A stretch of DNA of 64,000 nucleotides from Platycnemis pennipes (lineage: Eukaryota > Arthropoda > Insecta > Odonata > Platycnemididae). Below, piece by piece: positions 22,721-32,950 of the stretch (its first letter is position 1; each line of letters starts with the position of its first letter). The notes below the pieces were generated by a model, which saw only the letters and a list, made by a program, of their open reading frames with translations, was not told the DNA's origin and made no database searches. The stretch is taken from NCBI GenBank assembly GCA_933228895.1, contig OW121848.1, positions 90,043,470-90,107,469 on the forward strand. The letters are read 5' to 3'. A program made the position numbers and the translations under genes.

Positions 22721-25700
22721 TTCGTCCCGGAGGTAATTTTACGATGGGTGTAAGTATACTTGTCTCGGATGAAATTGATACAGTCGGGTAGTTTGCTCAA
22801 AAAGTCGGAATATAAATCCATGATCCACTTGCGTGCGCGTGTAAAAACATAATATGGCAAGAAGACAGATTTGGTGGTTCAGGTTGGTGGAATGTTAGTA
22901 GATAAGTAGGTACGTAGTTCCTCGAAAGCAAAATATGAACAAAATATCTGTATTTCTGGTTTTTAGACTTTTTGTACTTCGGGTCTATGCCATATTCTGT
23001 TTTATGCAATGAAAATCTTGCGATGATATCCCAATGACTTGATCAATATTTTTTTAATAAATTGCTATTCTATGTATGGATTTCATGTTATTCATCTGTA
23101 TGCAAATCTATTGATGATACTTTAAATTTCATCTAGGGCGAGTGGCCGGGGATTGGTAATCACCAGACATGAACAGCGTACACATATGCACTGTTAGAAG
23201 CAATTGCGCTAACTTAGAGCTATTGATATCATCGGGATAAACACTAAAAATTCCACTTGTTACACAGTACGGATTAAAATATTTAAAAAAAGCTATTCAT
23301 ATGATTTAGAGAGTCAATGGCTAGGCCGTCGCTATTCACGCTACATTAAAAGTAAATAAGAGGTGGTTGATAAAGAGGGACGGCTGAACAAAGTTGTACC
23401 ACATATTACGTGGGTGATACACGATTCACTACCCCAGAATTTTAATTATCCAATACACAAAGATCGCAAAAGCATTTTCTCCGCGTTTATCAACTACGTG
23501 CGAAGAGATATTCACCAGCCTACAGATTTATAACATCACGAAACGCTCTTTGAATGTAGATACATTGATGTTACCTCCAGTAAATGAGAAAAAAACGTAA
23601 GTTAATAATAAAATGGGAATTATTTCATTAGTTTCCACCATAATAAATCAAGGTGTCAGGAAAATTCTAAGAATTTATCACATGACTCTGCAGCTGTCCT
23701 GATAAAGTGAATTTTTTGTTGTCGGGCTTTAGTCTGATTCCAAGAAGGACAAGAGTCAATTTCACGAAGAAATTAGCATGGGTATGAAAAAGTGGTGGAA
23801 AAATGGCATGCTTCGTTGCCTTTTTTGTAACGGGCGTAAGTTTTAAGGTATATTGCAAGGGTTAATGTACTGGGATGTTTTAACAAAGCCCACGTTACGT
23901 TTGGAGTAATATCAGCCAGGAAGAAAATTCCACCCACGTTTTCTCGACATTTGCTTATTTTTGTTCTAATTGCATGGCACCAATTCCAGTTTGTGTAGCT
24001 AGTTTCTAGTTTATGCTAGCCATTACCGTAATAACCTTCAGTATTTTTGTGTAGGCATCAGTTTTATTCTGATACTTATATCAGGGCTTTGGAAACGGCA
24101 ATTGTATTTTTAAGGCTCAAAGGTCAATAGTTCTGCATACAAGGGATGCTCTAATAATAATAATTCATGATGGGAGAATTTAAGGATGGCTAGTATCTTT
24201 GAAAATACACCGTGACCTGCGTTTCTAACATTTGTATTTAAAATTCCCATCTTACATTGTATTATAATTTATTTGTACAGATTCTGGTAAATATTATCAA
24301 TTATTATGTATTCTTAAAATTTTTTTTTTCGTTAACTTTTTTCTTGTTAAGGACGTGTTTCCCCGATACTCAACCCATGAGCAGCGACAATACTGAAATT
24401 ACGTAAATGAATGTGCAAAAGTATAATTATAAATAGCAAGTCTGCATACCACATAATTAATAACGTCAGATAGTAACTTGAAAATTGAATAAAAGAATTG
24501 GTGAGTCGGCGATTACTTGGATAACTATTATCGGAATATTATTATTAAAGCATGGGCAGTCAAGAAGGTGGAATAAAGTGAACTCTCGTTAAGCAACCGT
24601 ACACCTGTTCGTCTTTAACCTGTATTGTGCATAAGTAAACGAAAGCAGTCATATCACGAAAACTGCTAGAAACTTGATTCTGTAAGCATCGAGACCCTTT
24701 ATTTCCTTATGCACGTTAGCGTCATTATATTTTAAATACCTCTTTACGTAATTTTCACGCGTTGAAATTTTTTAATAATAAGTAGGCCGTTCATTACCAT
24801 AGTTTCATTGATTAAAGATTAGTGTATTTCAGCCAATGAGAGAAAGAAATAATTGAGCTCATTTTACTAATAAATTTTTAACTGCAGAAATAGTTTTGAT
24901 TTAAATTCTACTTCAACATTACTTATTATTTTACTAACTACCTTGTTTCGTTTAAATGTTTCTCTTTATTATCGAGTAAAATAAAGAGAAATTCTCAAGT
25001 AAAATCAGTACTAAAATTATTATGTTTTGGCACTTTTAATTTTAGACATTTTTTTACGACTTCACCTCTTACTAATTCAAAGAATTACAGTTGCGTAAAA
25101 TGCGACTGGAAATTTTGTTTTCGTTGGGTTATTCGTTATTGTTGCACCGGAGTTTTGGTATTTACTTTTAAGGCCGTCTAAAATATTAGTTAACGCCGTT
25201 TATTGCATTATGTCACATTATTTATATTTTCATAAAGTAGTAGATGAATCTGAGTTTATTAACTCATTTTTGAGTCTTTCACCCTAAGATAGAATTAATC
25301 CTAAAGTCTGGAGAGCGATTTTTGAGTCGAACCTAAGTTTTAATGAGCCTTATTACTCTCGTAGCCTTAGTATCAGAATCTTGTTAATTTTTGCTCAAAT
25401 TTTATTTTTAAACGCATCATAAAAGTGATTCGTTTCAATTAAAAAATAACTGGTCGAAGGAGTTTGTTACTTCTCCACTTTCGATGGAAAAGCCATTTTG
25501 GTGTTGAAACTCGTAAAGTAATCATGTGAAACATAGAAAGACCTATTTCAGCAAATTCTTACACAAGCTGTATTGCCATCTCCACGTGAACTATAGGGAT
25601 TTCTCGTTTTGAATATGACGAGAGATTTTATCTGAAACCGAGGCTGAGGAACGCGGTTTTCCCCCTTGAGCGATGCCCAATATCAGCCTTACATCGCGCA

Positions 25701-25860
25701 CTCTGTTGGCCCCGAGGAGCCGAGACCCTAGTATGTTAAGGAACTTGTATTTAACGCTCGAAGATGCTCTCCATCAAGGACGTAAATGGTCTATAGCAGC
25801 GTTTCCGATTACGCTAATCGATATCGAATCCAGTCTAATTTATGTTACAAGATATTAAAA
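22721..25860. other. AT-rich spacer, no gene seen
   Basis: About 3.1 kb with only short frames and no recognised repeat family, apart from the hairpin listed at 24959. Confidence 0.55.
24959..24991. repeat. Perfect 12-bp inverted repeat (hairpin)
   Basis: TTTCTCTTTATT at 24959-24970 is the exact reverse complement of AATAAAGAGAAA at 24980-24991, with a 9-base loop. It is AT-rich and no uridine run or gene nearby suggests a role. Confidence 0.7.
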
Positions 25861-26100
25861 AGAAGAGTTGTTTTCGGCTCAAGAAAGAATGGATAGGATA
25901 TGGTGGGGAGCACACCTTTCCTTCTCTCGCCCATGCCTAGCACCGGATGGTTCCGAAATGCTTCTCGCGAGCCGCATTTCGATGTTGCGGCGGCGGGGCG
26001 GGTGGAGTTGCCCGCGGGAGTGAGGCCCGGCAAACAGCGGACTCGGCGGAGACCATAAACGGAAGAAGGGAACAAAGCCTTTCTCCCCAAAGACTGTTAC
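25861..26100. other. Small GC-rich patch
   Basis: GC- and CpG-rich interval of ~200 bases in AT-rich surroundings. The minus-strand frame at 25845-26090 (81 codons) has no recognised motif. Confidence 0.35.
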
Positions 26101-26662
26101 TCGTACTTAACCTCCAATGAAAGGCACTAGATGCTGTGCTATGAAATCTAATAGCCCTTGGTGTAGATGCGAATCATTCGGACTCCCAATGAGGTTTTGT
26201 CGCGATTTGTAGATTTGGTTCACCTGTCTCGGGAGCCAATTTAACCATTAACCCTTATTTGTGAGTCTACAGCGTAAAATATCTACACACGCCATATTAT
26301 ATAATTCCAGCCAGAAATTTCAATATCTAAGTATTTACTTTACTAAATTTATCGAGGATAAAAACTAATATTTTACCAATATGCTAATTAAGGGAAAAAC
26401 TCTATGGATGAAAGATTTATTGTTTAGTTGAGAATTATGTGAGAGAATTGTGAAGTAATCTTTATACGATATATAAAAATTCAGCGTATGTTTGTGCTCG
26501 CAAAACTCGAAAAGTAGTCCTTCGATTGACTTGAAATTTTGACGCGACGTTGCATTCAAATGCGCAAGAGTTCTTATAGTGAAAATGTTTTGGACGCTCT
26601 AGGTTCCTAATTTCCCATATTAAAATCCGTTAAACGGCCATATTGCGTTATTTCCTTCTTCA
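26101..26662. other. AT-rich spacer, no gene seen
   Basis: Nothing recognised before the Helitron remnant starts. Confidence 0.5.
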
Positions 26663-27323
26663 GGCATTGCTGCCACGTTATTGGAAGGAGGGAGAACAGC
26701 GCATTCAGGCCTTAAGCTGTCATTAAACATGCAATTCACAGAAAACCCTGCATGTAAGATTTCAAAAACATCAGTAATGGGAAAGGTTAAGCCGTGAAAA
26801 ATTGTATGGGATGAGTGTATCAGGGCTCAAAAGAAGTCATTGGAAGTATTAGATCATGCATTGAAAGGCATGCAAAATAATCGGGCTGCAGTTGGTGGAG
26901 CGTTGGCGTTACTATCCGGTGACTTTAGGCAAATACTTCCAGTTATGCCTCGCTAAACACCAGCTGATGGATTACATGCCTGCTTGAAATGTTCAACTTT
27001 TCGAAGCACAGTCACAAAAATGCGTTGAAATACAAATATGAGAGCTCAGCTTTAAACCGATGCAACAGCTGACATATTTCAATTACTCGAGGTCGGTAAC
27101 GGCACTGTTCCTAGAAATACAGAAGTAGGAAAAATCGCCTCACCATCTAATTTCTGCGACATCTTGAATTCAAAAGCAGAATTAGTAGACAAGGTTTTCC
27201 AAAGCATGTAAACAAACATGGAATCGAAATCACGCATGGTCGAGGGGAAGAGCCATTCTAATGGCTGAAAATTTCGAGCTACATGATATGAACAACTTCG
27301 TTCTAAACAGATGTATTGAATTG
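26663..27323 (+). pseudogene. Helitron Pif1-like helicase fragment
   Basis: One reading frame from 26663 translates as GIAATLLEGGRTAHSGL, then a KIVWDE Walker B segment, then LLSGDFRQILPVMPR (helicase motif III region). Further on are a NMRAQL segment, a PSNFCDIL segment and a segment near 27250-27320 containing MAENFELHDMNNFVL. This order and wording match the Pif1-type SF1 helicase domain of animal Helitrons. Stops interrupt the frame near 26797, after PVMPR and at several later points. The P-loop and everything upstream are lost. The plus-strand frame 27261-27479 is the tail of this fragment running into the 3' terminus. Confidence 0.85.
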
Positions 27324-27429
27324 AATGATGTGTTTTCGGTGAACCTATGTTTGCTAGAATACTGTTATTTACTTTCCCATTCATTTCATATCAGACTGAG
27401 CCACATCGAAGCGTGGCCGGGTTTAGCTA
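26663..27429 (+). mobile_element. Helitron remnant with intact-looking 3' terminus
   Basis: The left part (26663-27320) is a decayed Helitron helicase. The right edge fits a Helitron end: a short hairpin (GCCAC at 27400-27404 with GTGGC at 27413-27417) followed nine bases later by CTAG at 27426-27429 and then T, within the sequence GTGGCCGGGTTTAGCTAGT. Helitrons end in CTRR with a hairpin about ten bases upstream and insert next to T. The helicase C-terminus is missing between about 27325 and 27395, so an internal deletion joined helicase to the 3' end. The Rep nuclease and 5' TC end are absent. Confidence 0.8.
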
Positions 27430-27430
27430 G
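27396..27430 (+). other. Helitron 3' hairpin and CTAG end
   Basis: 5-bp stem (27400-27404 with 27413-27417), 8-base loop, 8-base spacer, CTAG at 27426-27429, host T at 27430. The spacing agrees with known Helitron ends. Confidence 0.65.
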
Positions 27431-27960
27431 TATCATTATAAATTCAAAAGATAATCAAAATATAAATTCATTGAACTAAATTTATGAATATTTACATTAA
27501 AACAGGTTAGTATGAAAGACAATTATTGGCATGAAAGAATGTGCACCATAGTGAATGGTAGTGCAATAGAGTCTCTGCCTCAATGACAAGAAGCTCCTTG
27601 ATTTACGATTGATTGAATAACACTATTTACTTGTATATTTGTACTTTTTCCTTCACGAACAAGTATGTTTGCAAGGAAATACAGTCAGACAAGGTTCCTA
27701 CTGTGAATGCGTAAGGTTATCTTAAATTATGAACTAGGTATAATACATATTTTTCTACTTTTATTACGTAATCGAAGTAGTTCTAGCATTTCCCAAATTA
27801 TTCATGAGATGAATCCAAAAAGAGAAGTGCAGATTGGTTATTTCATTAATGTTTCATTCCGCTTTTAAATAATACTAAGTCTACCTAGGTATTCAATTTG
27901 AAACTATGTGGTTAAATATTTTCGCAAAAGAAGTGTCAAGTCTCTTCATAGAAATGTTAC
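27431..27960. other. AT-rich spacer, no gene seen
   Basis: No recognised signal. Confidence 0.5.
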
Positions 27961-28669
27961 CTACAAATTATAGCACGCCTTAATTCGAAAGCGCGAATAT
28001 TCGCAATTGTCGTGCCGCGGCTGACTCGGAACGGAATGCGAAATTATAAGAATGCATGCAAATTGCCCCGAGTGGAAGCCAACCTGGTAATCTGGAAATC
28101 GAGTTGGGGAATGCCTCCCGGCTCCCGCTAATGACGGCCCTGCAAGGTGTTGGAAAGAGGGGCGTTTAAGAGCGATGAGCGATGCAAGGGCAACTGCCGC
28201 CGCGTGGCCAGACGTATCATCAGAGGCCTCTCGTATGCATTGTGGCTGCGGAACAACGAAACTCACCTCTCGGAGAGACGATTCGAAATGGATGCGGGAA
28301 CGAGCTGATGAGTGGAAAAGGAGGGAAGAGAGTGAGAGAGAGAGGATTCTCAAATAAAAACCGAGGCGAAACAATGGCCGAGGAAAATGTGGCTAGAGGT
28401 TGGCGGGGAAGAGAAAGATGGAGGCCGTGATGTAAAGCAACTGGGAGTGGTGAGAGGGTAATAAAAGTGTACGAAAAGTGAGTGGGAGCCGGACGGTCTG
28501 GGGGAGAGAGATGCAGGAAGGTACGAAACGGAGGTTGACGGCGCCAAGAAGGTAAATAGAGTCAGTCAGTGCACATGGGTAGTAGAGAAATGTGGAACCT
28601 AAGTTAATGGACTCTGGAGACGGAGTTCCAGTGCAAAGGAGACAAAAGAGAGTCCAAGGGATGAGGTAT
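27961..28669. other. GC-richer, purine-skewed stretch
   Basis: Between about 28060 and 28560 the plus strand becomes GC- and A/G-rich, giving overlapping frames on both strands such as 27961-28374 minus and 28182-28430 plus. None has a recognisable domain. Confidence 0.4.
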
Positions 28670-28673
28670 TTAA
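28670..28673. repeat. TTAA target-site duplication, left
   Basis: TTAA immediately outside the CCCTTT terminus. It pairs with TTAA at 31187-31190 (or at 32046-32049 under the longer reading). piggyBac elements insert specifically at TTAA. Confidence 0.85.
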
Positions 28674-28892
28674 CCCTTTATTTGCTACATTCTTTCTTAG
28701 TTTTACATGCTCTCAATGCTGAATTATAAACATGAAAATATTCACCCACTGCTGAATACTTTTTTTGCATATCTTTCTATGTTAGGTGGTTTTATTGCAA
28801 AATATTATTTTAAAAAATTATTAACTTATTATTTTAACGAACTATTGCGGATTACAACTTTTACGCGTGTTGCGGGTTGCATAACATCGTAT

Positions 28893-28898
28893 TTTATT
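28893..28898 (-). promoter_or_regulatory. Candidate poly(A) signal AATAAA
   Basis: On the minus strand AATAAA lies about 125 bases after the transposase stop codon. A second AATAAA is at 28796-28791. Both are inside the element, so either could end its transcript. Confidence 0.5.
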
Positions 28899-29022
28899 TC
28901 CACCTGATTTTTAAGCTGGAAGAAAAAGTAATTTGTAAATAATAACAATGATAAACTGATAATGCATTTAATTCTTAATATGCTGATGCACAAATACAAA
29001 AAAAGTAAGGCCTATCCAAATG

Positions 29023-30771
29023 TTAAAATGTCTTGTGTGTGCGATAGATTTTATAGCAGGGAGTTACACACAACCCCACATCACAATCAGGGCAACAATA
29101 CCTGGATTCTCGTCTCTTATTACTCTTTTTACACACAACACACCATTTCCTTTTTCCTTCAGGAACTGCATCAATGAAGTGTCTTTCCGTTAATCTGAAA
29201 GGCATTTCTTCAGATGATCTTCTCCCTCCTCCAGCCTTCTTCCTCTCCCTCCAAAATTTTTTAAGAAGTTCTCTCACAACACTGAGTTGAAACTTTGACA
29301 GTGGAATTTTCCTCTTCGTGTTAATTCTATACAACGTATATGCGTTGGGAAGTGAAATGTCCAACAGATGAAAAAATAGTTTTCTATACCACTTTCTCGA
29401 TTTTCTTATACATTCAATGGAGCTAATCATCATATCACTCCTATCCACAGCCCCCATTGACTTGTTGTAGTCTACAACTATGTTGGGCTTCAACACTTCA
29501 GCTCCTGTTATTCTATCCATCTTACCCGTTTTCACAAAACCTGGCTCGTGGTGCGTGGATAACATCCAGACCTCCCTTTTGTCACACCACTTAATGGAAA
29601 TTAGATCTTTTGACGTCTGGAAGGTCAATTCACCTTTCTTTAATTTTTCTTCCATTTTCGGCATCTCTTTTCTTGTACGTCTTACAGTTCCACAAGCATT
29701 TGTTGCTCTGTTATAGAGCCAAGAAAATAGCACCGGACTCGTATACCAATTGTCCACAAATAATGTGTGGCCTTTATTTAGGTAAGGGCTGATCAGGGTG
29801 GCAACAACATCTCCCGACTTACCAAGCTTGTGGTCCTCTGTATCAGTTGTCGATCCAGTGTAGACAATGAAATCTAGCACATATCCTGTCTCACAGTCGC
29901 ACATAACAAATATTTTTATTCCAAAGCGATGTCTTTTGCTGGGAATAAACTGTTTCAAAAAGAAGCGACCCTTGAAGATCATAAGACTTTCGTCAATGCA
30001 CAAATTTTCCCCTGGAGAAAAAGATTTTTTAAAAACATTCCTTAAGTGGTTGATGATTGGGCGAATTTTTACCAACCTGTCCCCCTCATGAGGATCACTG
30101 TTATCAGAAAAATGAATGAATCGGAAAAGTAGGAAGAAGCGGTCTCTGGACATAATCTCAGAAAATATCGGTGTCAGCAATAATTTATCCCTGGACCAAT
30201 ATTCATTGACGTCAAGTTTTTTTACCCTTGCCATCAACATGCATACAGCAAACAAAATGTAAAGCTCATCAGAAGATGTCTCAACCCATTTATGAACTCT
30301 CGACTTCGCAGTCTTCTGCTCAATCTTAGTTTGAGAAACATAGTATTTATTTGTTTCTTCCGATATTTTGGCCATAATTTGTGGAGGATAAAATACGAGG
30401 AAATAATCTAGAAAACTGGATACCTCAGGAATGTTCACAATGCAGCCGCTCGCTCCACCTACAAATGCGTGTCGCTTAAGTTTTCTCCTTACATTTCTCC
30501 AGATCCGCTCTTCTGGTTCCTTTGTTTCTTCAGTATCAGCATCCAAATCATCATCAGAGGAAGATTCCGATGATGAAGCTGACGAAAATCTTGATCGGGA
30601 TGTTGGAGTACGCTTGATGATGGCAGAGGACGTTGAAGCAACAGGATCAGAAACATTCTCTTTATCAGAATCAGGTTCAGATGAGGGCATATAATCATCA
30701 TCGCTATCACTTTGATCCAAAACATCAACGATAAATGACTCGGAGGTAGATCTTTTCCTCTTGGGAGCCAT
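29023..30771 (-). CDS. piggyBac-type transposase, 582 residues, intact
   Basis: It would cut the element at its ends and reinsert it at TTAA, acting in the nucleus. Residues 1-90 are acidic and Ser-rich with a KRKR basic cluster (a possible nuclear signal). Residues 110-500 form the DDE_Tnp_1_7-type transposase core. Conserved acidic residues are visible at D260 (LCIDES), D340 (FVDNWYTS), D443 and D446 (GAVDRSD), the pattern of the piggyBac catalytic aspartates. Residues 544-579 are a cysteine-rich zinc-binding tail (C544, C547, C559, C560, C563, C568, C572, H579), as used for end binding in the family. Length matches the usual ~550-600. The start at 30771 has A at -3 and G at +4. The frame has no break. 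A domesticated host gene is possible, but element ends on both sides argue against it. Confidence 0.95.
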   Translation of the reverse strand: MAPKRKRSTSESFIVDVLDQSDSDDDYMPSSEPDSDKENVSDPVASTSSAIIKRTPTSRSRFSSASSSESSSDDDLDADTEETKEPEERIWRNVRRKLKRHAFVGGASGCIVNIPEVSSFLDYFLVFYPPQIMAKISEETNKYYVSQTKIEQKTAKSRVHKWVETSSDELYILFAVCMLMARVKKLDVNEYWSRDKLLLTPIFSEIMSRDRFFLLFRFIHFSDNSDPHEGDRLVKIRPIINHLRNVFKKSFSPGENLCIDESLMIFKGRFFLKQFIPSKRHRFGIKIFVMCDCETGYVLDFIVYTGSTTDTEDHKLGKSGDVVATLISPYLNKGHTLFVDNWYTSPVLFSWLYNRATNACGTVRRTRKEMPKMEEKLKKGELTFQTSKDLISIKWCDKREVWMLSTHHEPGFVKTGKMDRITGAEVLKPNIVVDYNKSMGAVDRSDMMISSIECIRKSRKWYRKLFFHLLDISLPNAYTLYRINTKRKIPLSKFQLSVVRELLKKFWRERKKAGGGRRSSEEMPFRLTERHFIDAVPEGKRKWCVVCKKSNKRRESRYCCPDCDVGLCVTPCYKIYRTHKTF

Positions 30772-30778
30772 TTTGAAG

Positions 30779-30915
30779 CTGAAAAATAATATGTTAAAAA
30801 TATATAACTGCAGATATTATAGTAATAATCTATGATTAAATTAAATATTTATTTATATAAAAATATTAAAAATTAATCCACTTCTCTTACTTTACAAATA
30901 TTGAAAAGTACTCAC
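30779..30915 (-). promoter_or_regulatory. Possible 5'-UTR intron of the piggyBac gene
   Basis: On the minus strand a donor-like GTGAGT begins at 30915. An acceptor-like pyrimidine tract ending in AG (ATTATTTTTCAG) finishes at 30779, eight bases before the transposase ATG. The ~137-base interval is AT-rich, as short insect introns are. No branch point was scored and splicing is inferred only. Confidence 0.35.
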
Positions 30916-31186
30916 ATTTTAAAATACACGAAAGAGGAAAACGCGTTCCAATAGACCCAAGCGTCCAGCAGCGCCGTATTTGTTCCTCCTTAGCGACGCA
31001 CTCTTCTCAAAATTTCAACTGAAACTGAGGAAAACTTTTGCACACTGCGCTAGCCAAATACCAAGAACCGCTAGGTATTCAGAAAGATAAGGGCAGGGGA
31101 GGGTACTACGGAAAAACCCGTGGTAATCAGTCCAAGGAAGAGGACTTAAGAGAAAGAAGAGGGCCCTCAAATAGGCACTCAAAGGG

Positions 31187-31190
31187 TTAA
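31187..31190. repeat. TTAA at the junction of two TTAA-bounded segments
   Basis: The local sequence AAAGGG-TTAA-ACCTTT is a near-palindrome. It has a piggyBac-type end to its left and a weaker one (ACCTTT) to its right. It serves as the right duplication of the transposase-bearing unit. Confidence 0.75.
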
Positions 31191-32045
31191 ACCTTTCGCG
31201 CCGATGCCTCGTAGAGGGAAATTCTTCTTCGTTACGAGGCTCTAGAAATTTTTCTGCACCCTCCTCAACGAAGTTCTCTCGCGTTGACCGAAGGCAGAGG
31301 TTTGGTCCCTTATCGTTTTGGGACCCAACCCAGCGGGACGCCGACCTCTTTCCTCGGCCGCTGTCCATGACCCTAGAAGGATTAAAAGACTTCCCATAGC
31401 TCCAGTCCACGGTCAACTGACTGAAATTTCAATGTTTTATGTAAACAAATATTTGATGTTCGCATTGACTTTTATATATTTTAAATGAATTCCTAGTGTT
31501 TATCTGGGCGTGTATAAATTTTAAACGAAGTTTAAGCGTACATATTGACGGATTTAGTTTACTTCTATATGTTGAACCACAAGTTTTTCCAAATGCGTAC
31601 GTTAATGCCTTTGTCGATTGACATTCTATAACTCCGTTGATATTAACGTTATAATTTCGTTTGAAATGTCCATGTGATAAGCAAAAAAAGAAGATTTCAT
31701 TTCTAACTTTAGATTTCTAAGGTAGACAACAAATATTTTTTTAGAAAAAACACTGCAAATAGTTGACCGCATGGAGAGGATCGGCCGAAAAAGGCTCGCG
31801 CTAAGCTGGGTCTCGAAATCCCCGAACAAGCCGTCTTCATGTCCTTGGGAGCATAGGAAAGGCCACGCGGTGACCATACGTCTCTACGACTATAAGCGTG
31901 CGTAGCATTTCTGAGGAAACTCCGTTACGCATAAAAGCGTGCATAGCAGTAGGGGCACCAAAACACATTTACGCATATAAGCGTGCATAGCATTAGGGGC
32001 ACCGAATCATACTTACGCATATAAGCGTGCATAGCACATAAAGGG
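31191..32045. mobile_element. Second TTAA-bounded segment, piggyBac-like non-autonomous element or extension
   Basis: 855 bp between TTAA at 31187-31190 and TTAA at 32046-32049. Its right end, reverse-complemented, is CCCTTTATGTGCTATG, which matches the far left end of the neighbouring transposon (28674) at 13 of 14 bases. Its left end (ACCTTTCGCGCCGATGC) is a poor match. It carries no recognisable protein. It has an 8-bp inverted repeat (31206-31213 with 31233-31240) and a 44-bp tandem array at the right edge. Two readings fit. It may be a separate non-autonomous relative abutting the piggyBac copy, or the real element may run from 28674 to 32045. Confidence 0.55.
31885..32045 (+). repeat. 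Four-unit 44-bp tandem array at element end
   Basis: Units start at 31885, 31926, 31970 and 32014, each with TACGCATATAAGCGTGCATA or a close variant, and the middle two units share AGGGGCACC. Spacing is 41, 44 and 44 bases. Each unit contains the inverted repeat ACGC...GCGT. The last unit runs directly into the AAAGGG-TTAA terminus, so these could be subterminal transposase-binding repeats. Confidence 0.8.
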
Positions 32046-32870
32046 TTAAAGACGGACTGCACTGCGTGGATGCAAATAGCTAACTCGGAGGAAGCATTGC
32101 GGATCCTAAAACGGCTATTTTATTAGAATCTGTCTGTCTGTGGCGCTTCGTCGCTATGACTATGGATAAGAGAGAGCTGCGATGGTTAAAAGATAATACT
32201 TGACTCTTAGAGAAGTGAAGTAATATGGTTAATTTATTGATAACGGGAATCTGATACTGGTTTACTAGTAGAATATCGAACAATGTTTCCTTGTTTTCAT
32301 TTGTGAACTAATATCAGTGGTAGTTTATGACTTATGAATTAAATAAACAATTGGCAGACAGATTTTATTACACACTTTCTTGTTTCAAAGTGAAAAGTGA
32401 ATTCCAGAGAAAGATTCTCGTGAAGATATATTGCAATATCGTGAAAAGATTGTAATGAATCAACTAAAAATAATTAATAATAGCAAGAAAGCATTATCTT
32501 CACCTTAAGCCAAATGCTTTGGGATTCCATAAAAGTTTATCACTTTAGGAAATTTATCTTAAGAAAATAACCAATCGCAAAAAAATCTACTCTTAAAATA
32601 CGTACATTGTGGTGCTCATGCGATTCGATTAATTTAAACCCGAAGTCAAATATTAAATCCGACAATCGTGGAAAATCGCACACTTTCTTTCGCATGTGCA
32701 TTTATTATGGCTTTTTATGTTACACGTATCTATTAATTTGTTCAATTTTTACATTTAATACGTTGGAGGAGACATAATACATTTGCTCATTGGGCGTTTA
32801 TTGAGGGAATCAACCAACACATGCGTTTAGCCCCATGTCAACTTCACTCATTTTCCAGTAACATTGTTTT
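32046..32870. other. AT-rich spacer, no gene seen
   Basis: Begins with the outer TTAA (32046-32049). No other feature recognised. Confidence 0.5.
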
Positions 32871-32950
32871 ACATCTGCATCTACACAAACCCCTGCAGGC
32901 CACCACGGAGGTGTGTGGCAGAGGGGAAACTTTTCCTTTAACTTCATGCA
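32871..32950 (-). mobile_element. CR1-like LINE 3'-end fragment
   Basis: ACATCTGCATCTACAC tail, then CCCTGCAGGCCACCACGGAG and GTGTGTGGCAGAGGGG, the 3' core of the CR1-like family on the minus strand. Confidence 0.7.

Larger units (their letters stand above)
28674..31186 (-). mobile_element. piggyBac-family DNA transposon, apparently complete
   Basis: A 2513-bp unit bounded by TTAA on both sides. The left end reads CCCTTTATTTGCTACATT. The right end, reverse-complemented, reads CCCTTTGAGTGCCTATT. Both fit CCCTTT, three variable bases, then TGC. Length, TTAA duplications and a single intronless transposase are all typical of the family. The two ends match poorly beyond the first twelve bases. 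A third end of the same type at 32045 matches the left end better, so the element could extend to 32045 (see that entry). No stop or frameshift is visible in the transposase, so this copy may be recent. Confidence 0.88.

Noticed and set aside
26245..26265. TTAACCCTTATTTG as a piggyBac end
   Set aside because: One base short in the CCCTTT motif and no partner end. Likely chance.
31015..31416. 133-codon minus-strand frame upstream of the piggyBac gene
   Set aside because: It crosses the TTAA junction at 31187 and shows no transposase-like motif, so it cannot belong to one element end.
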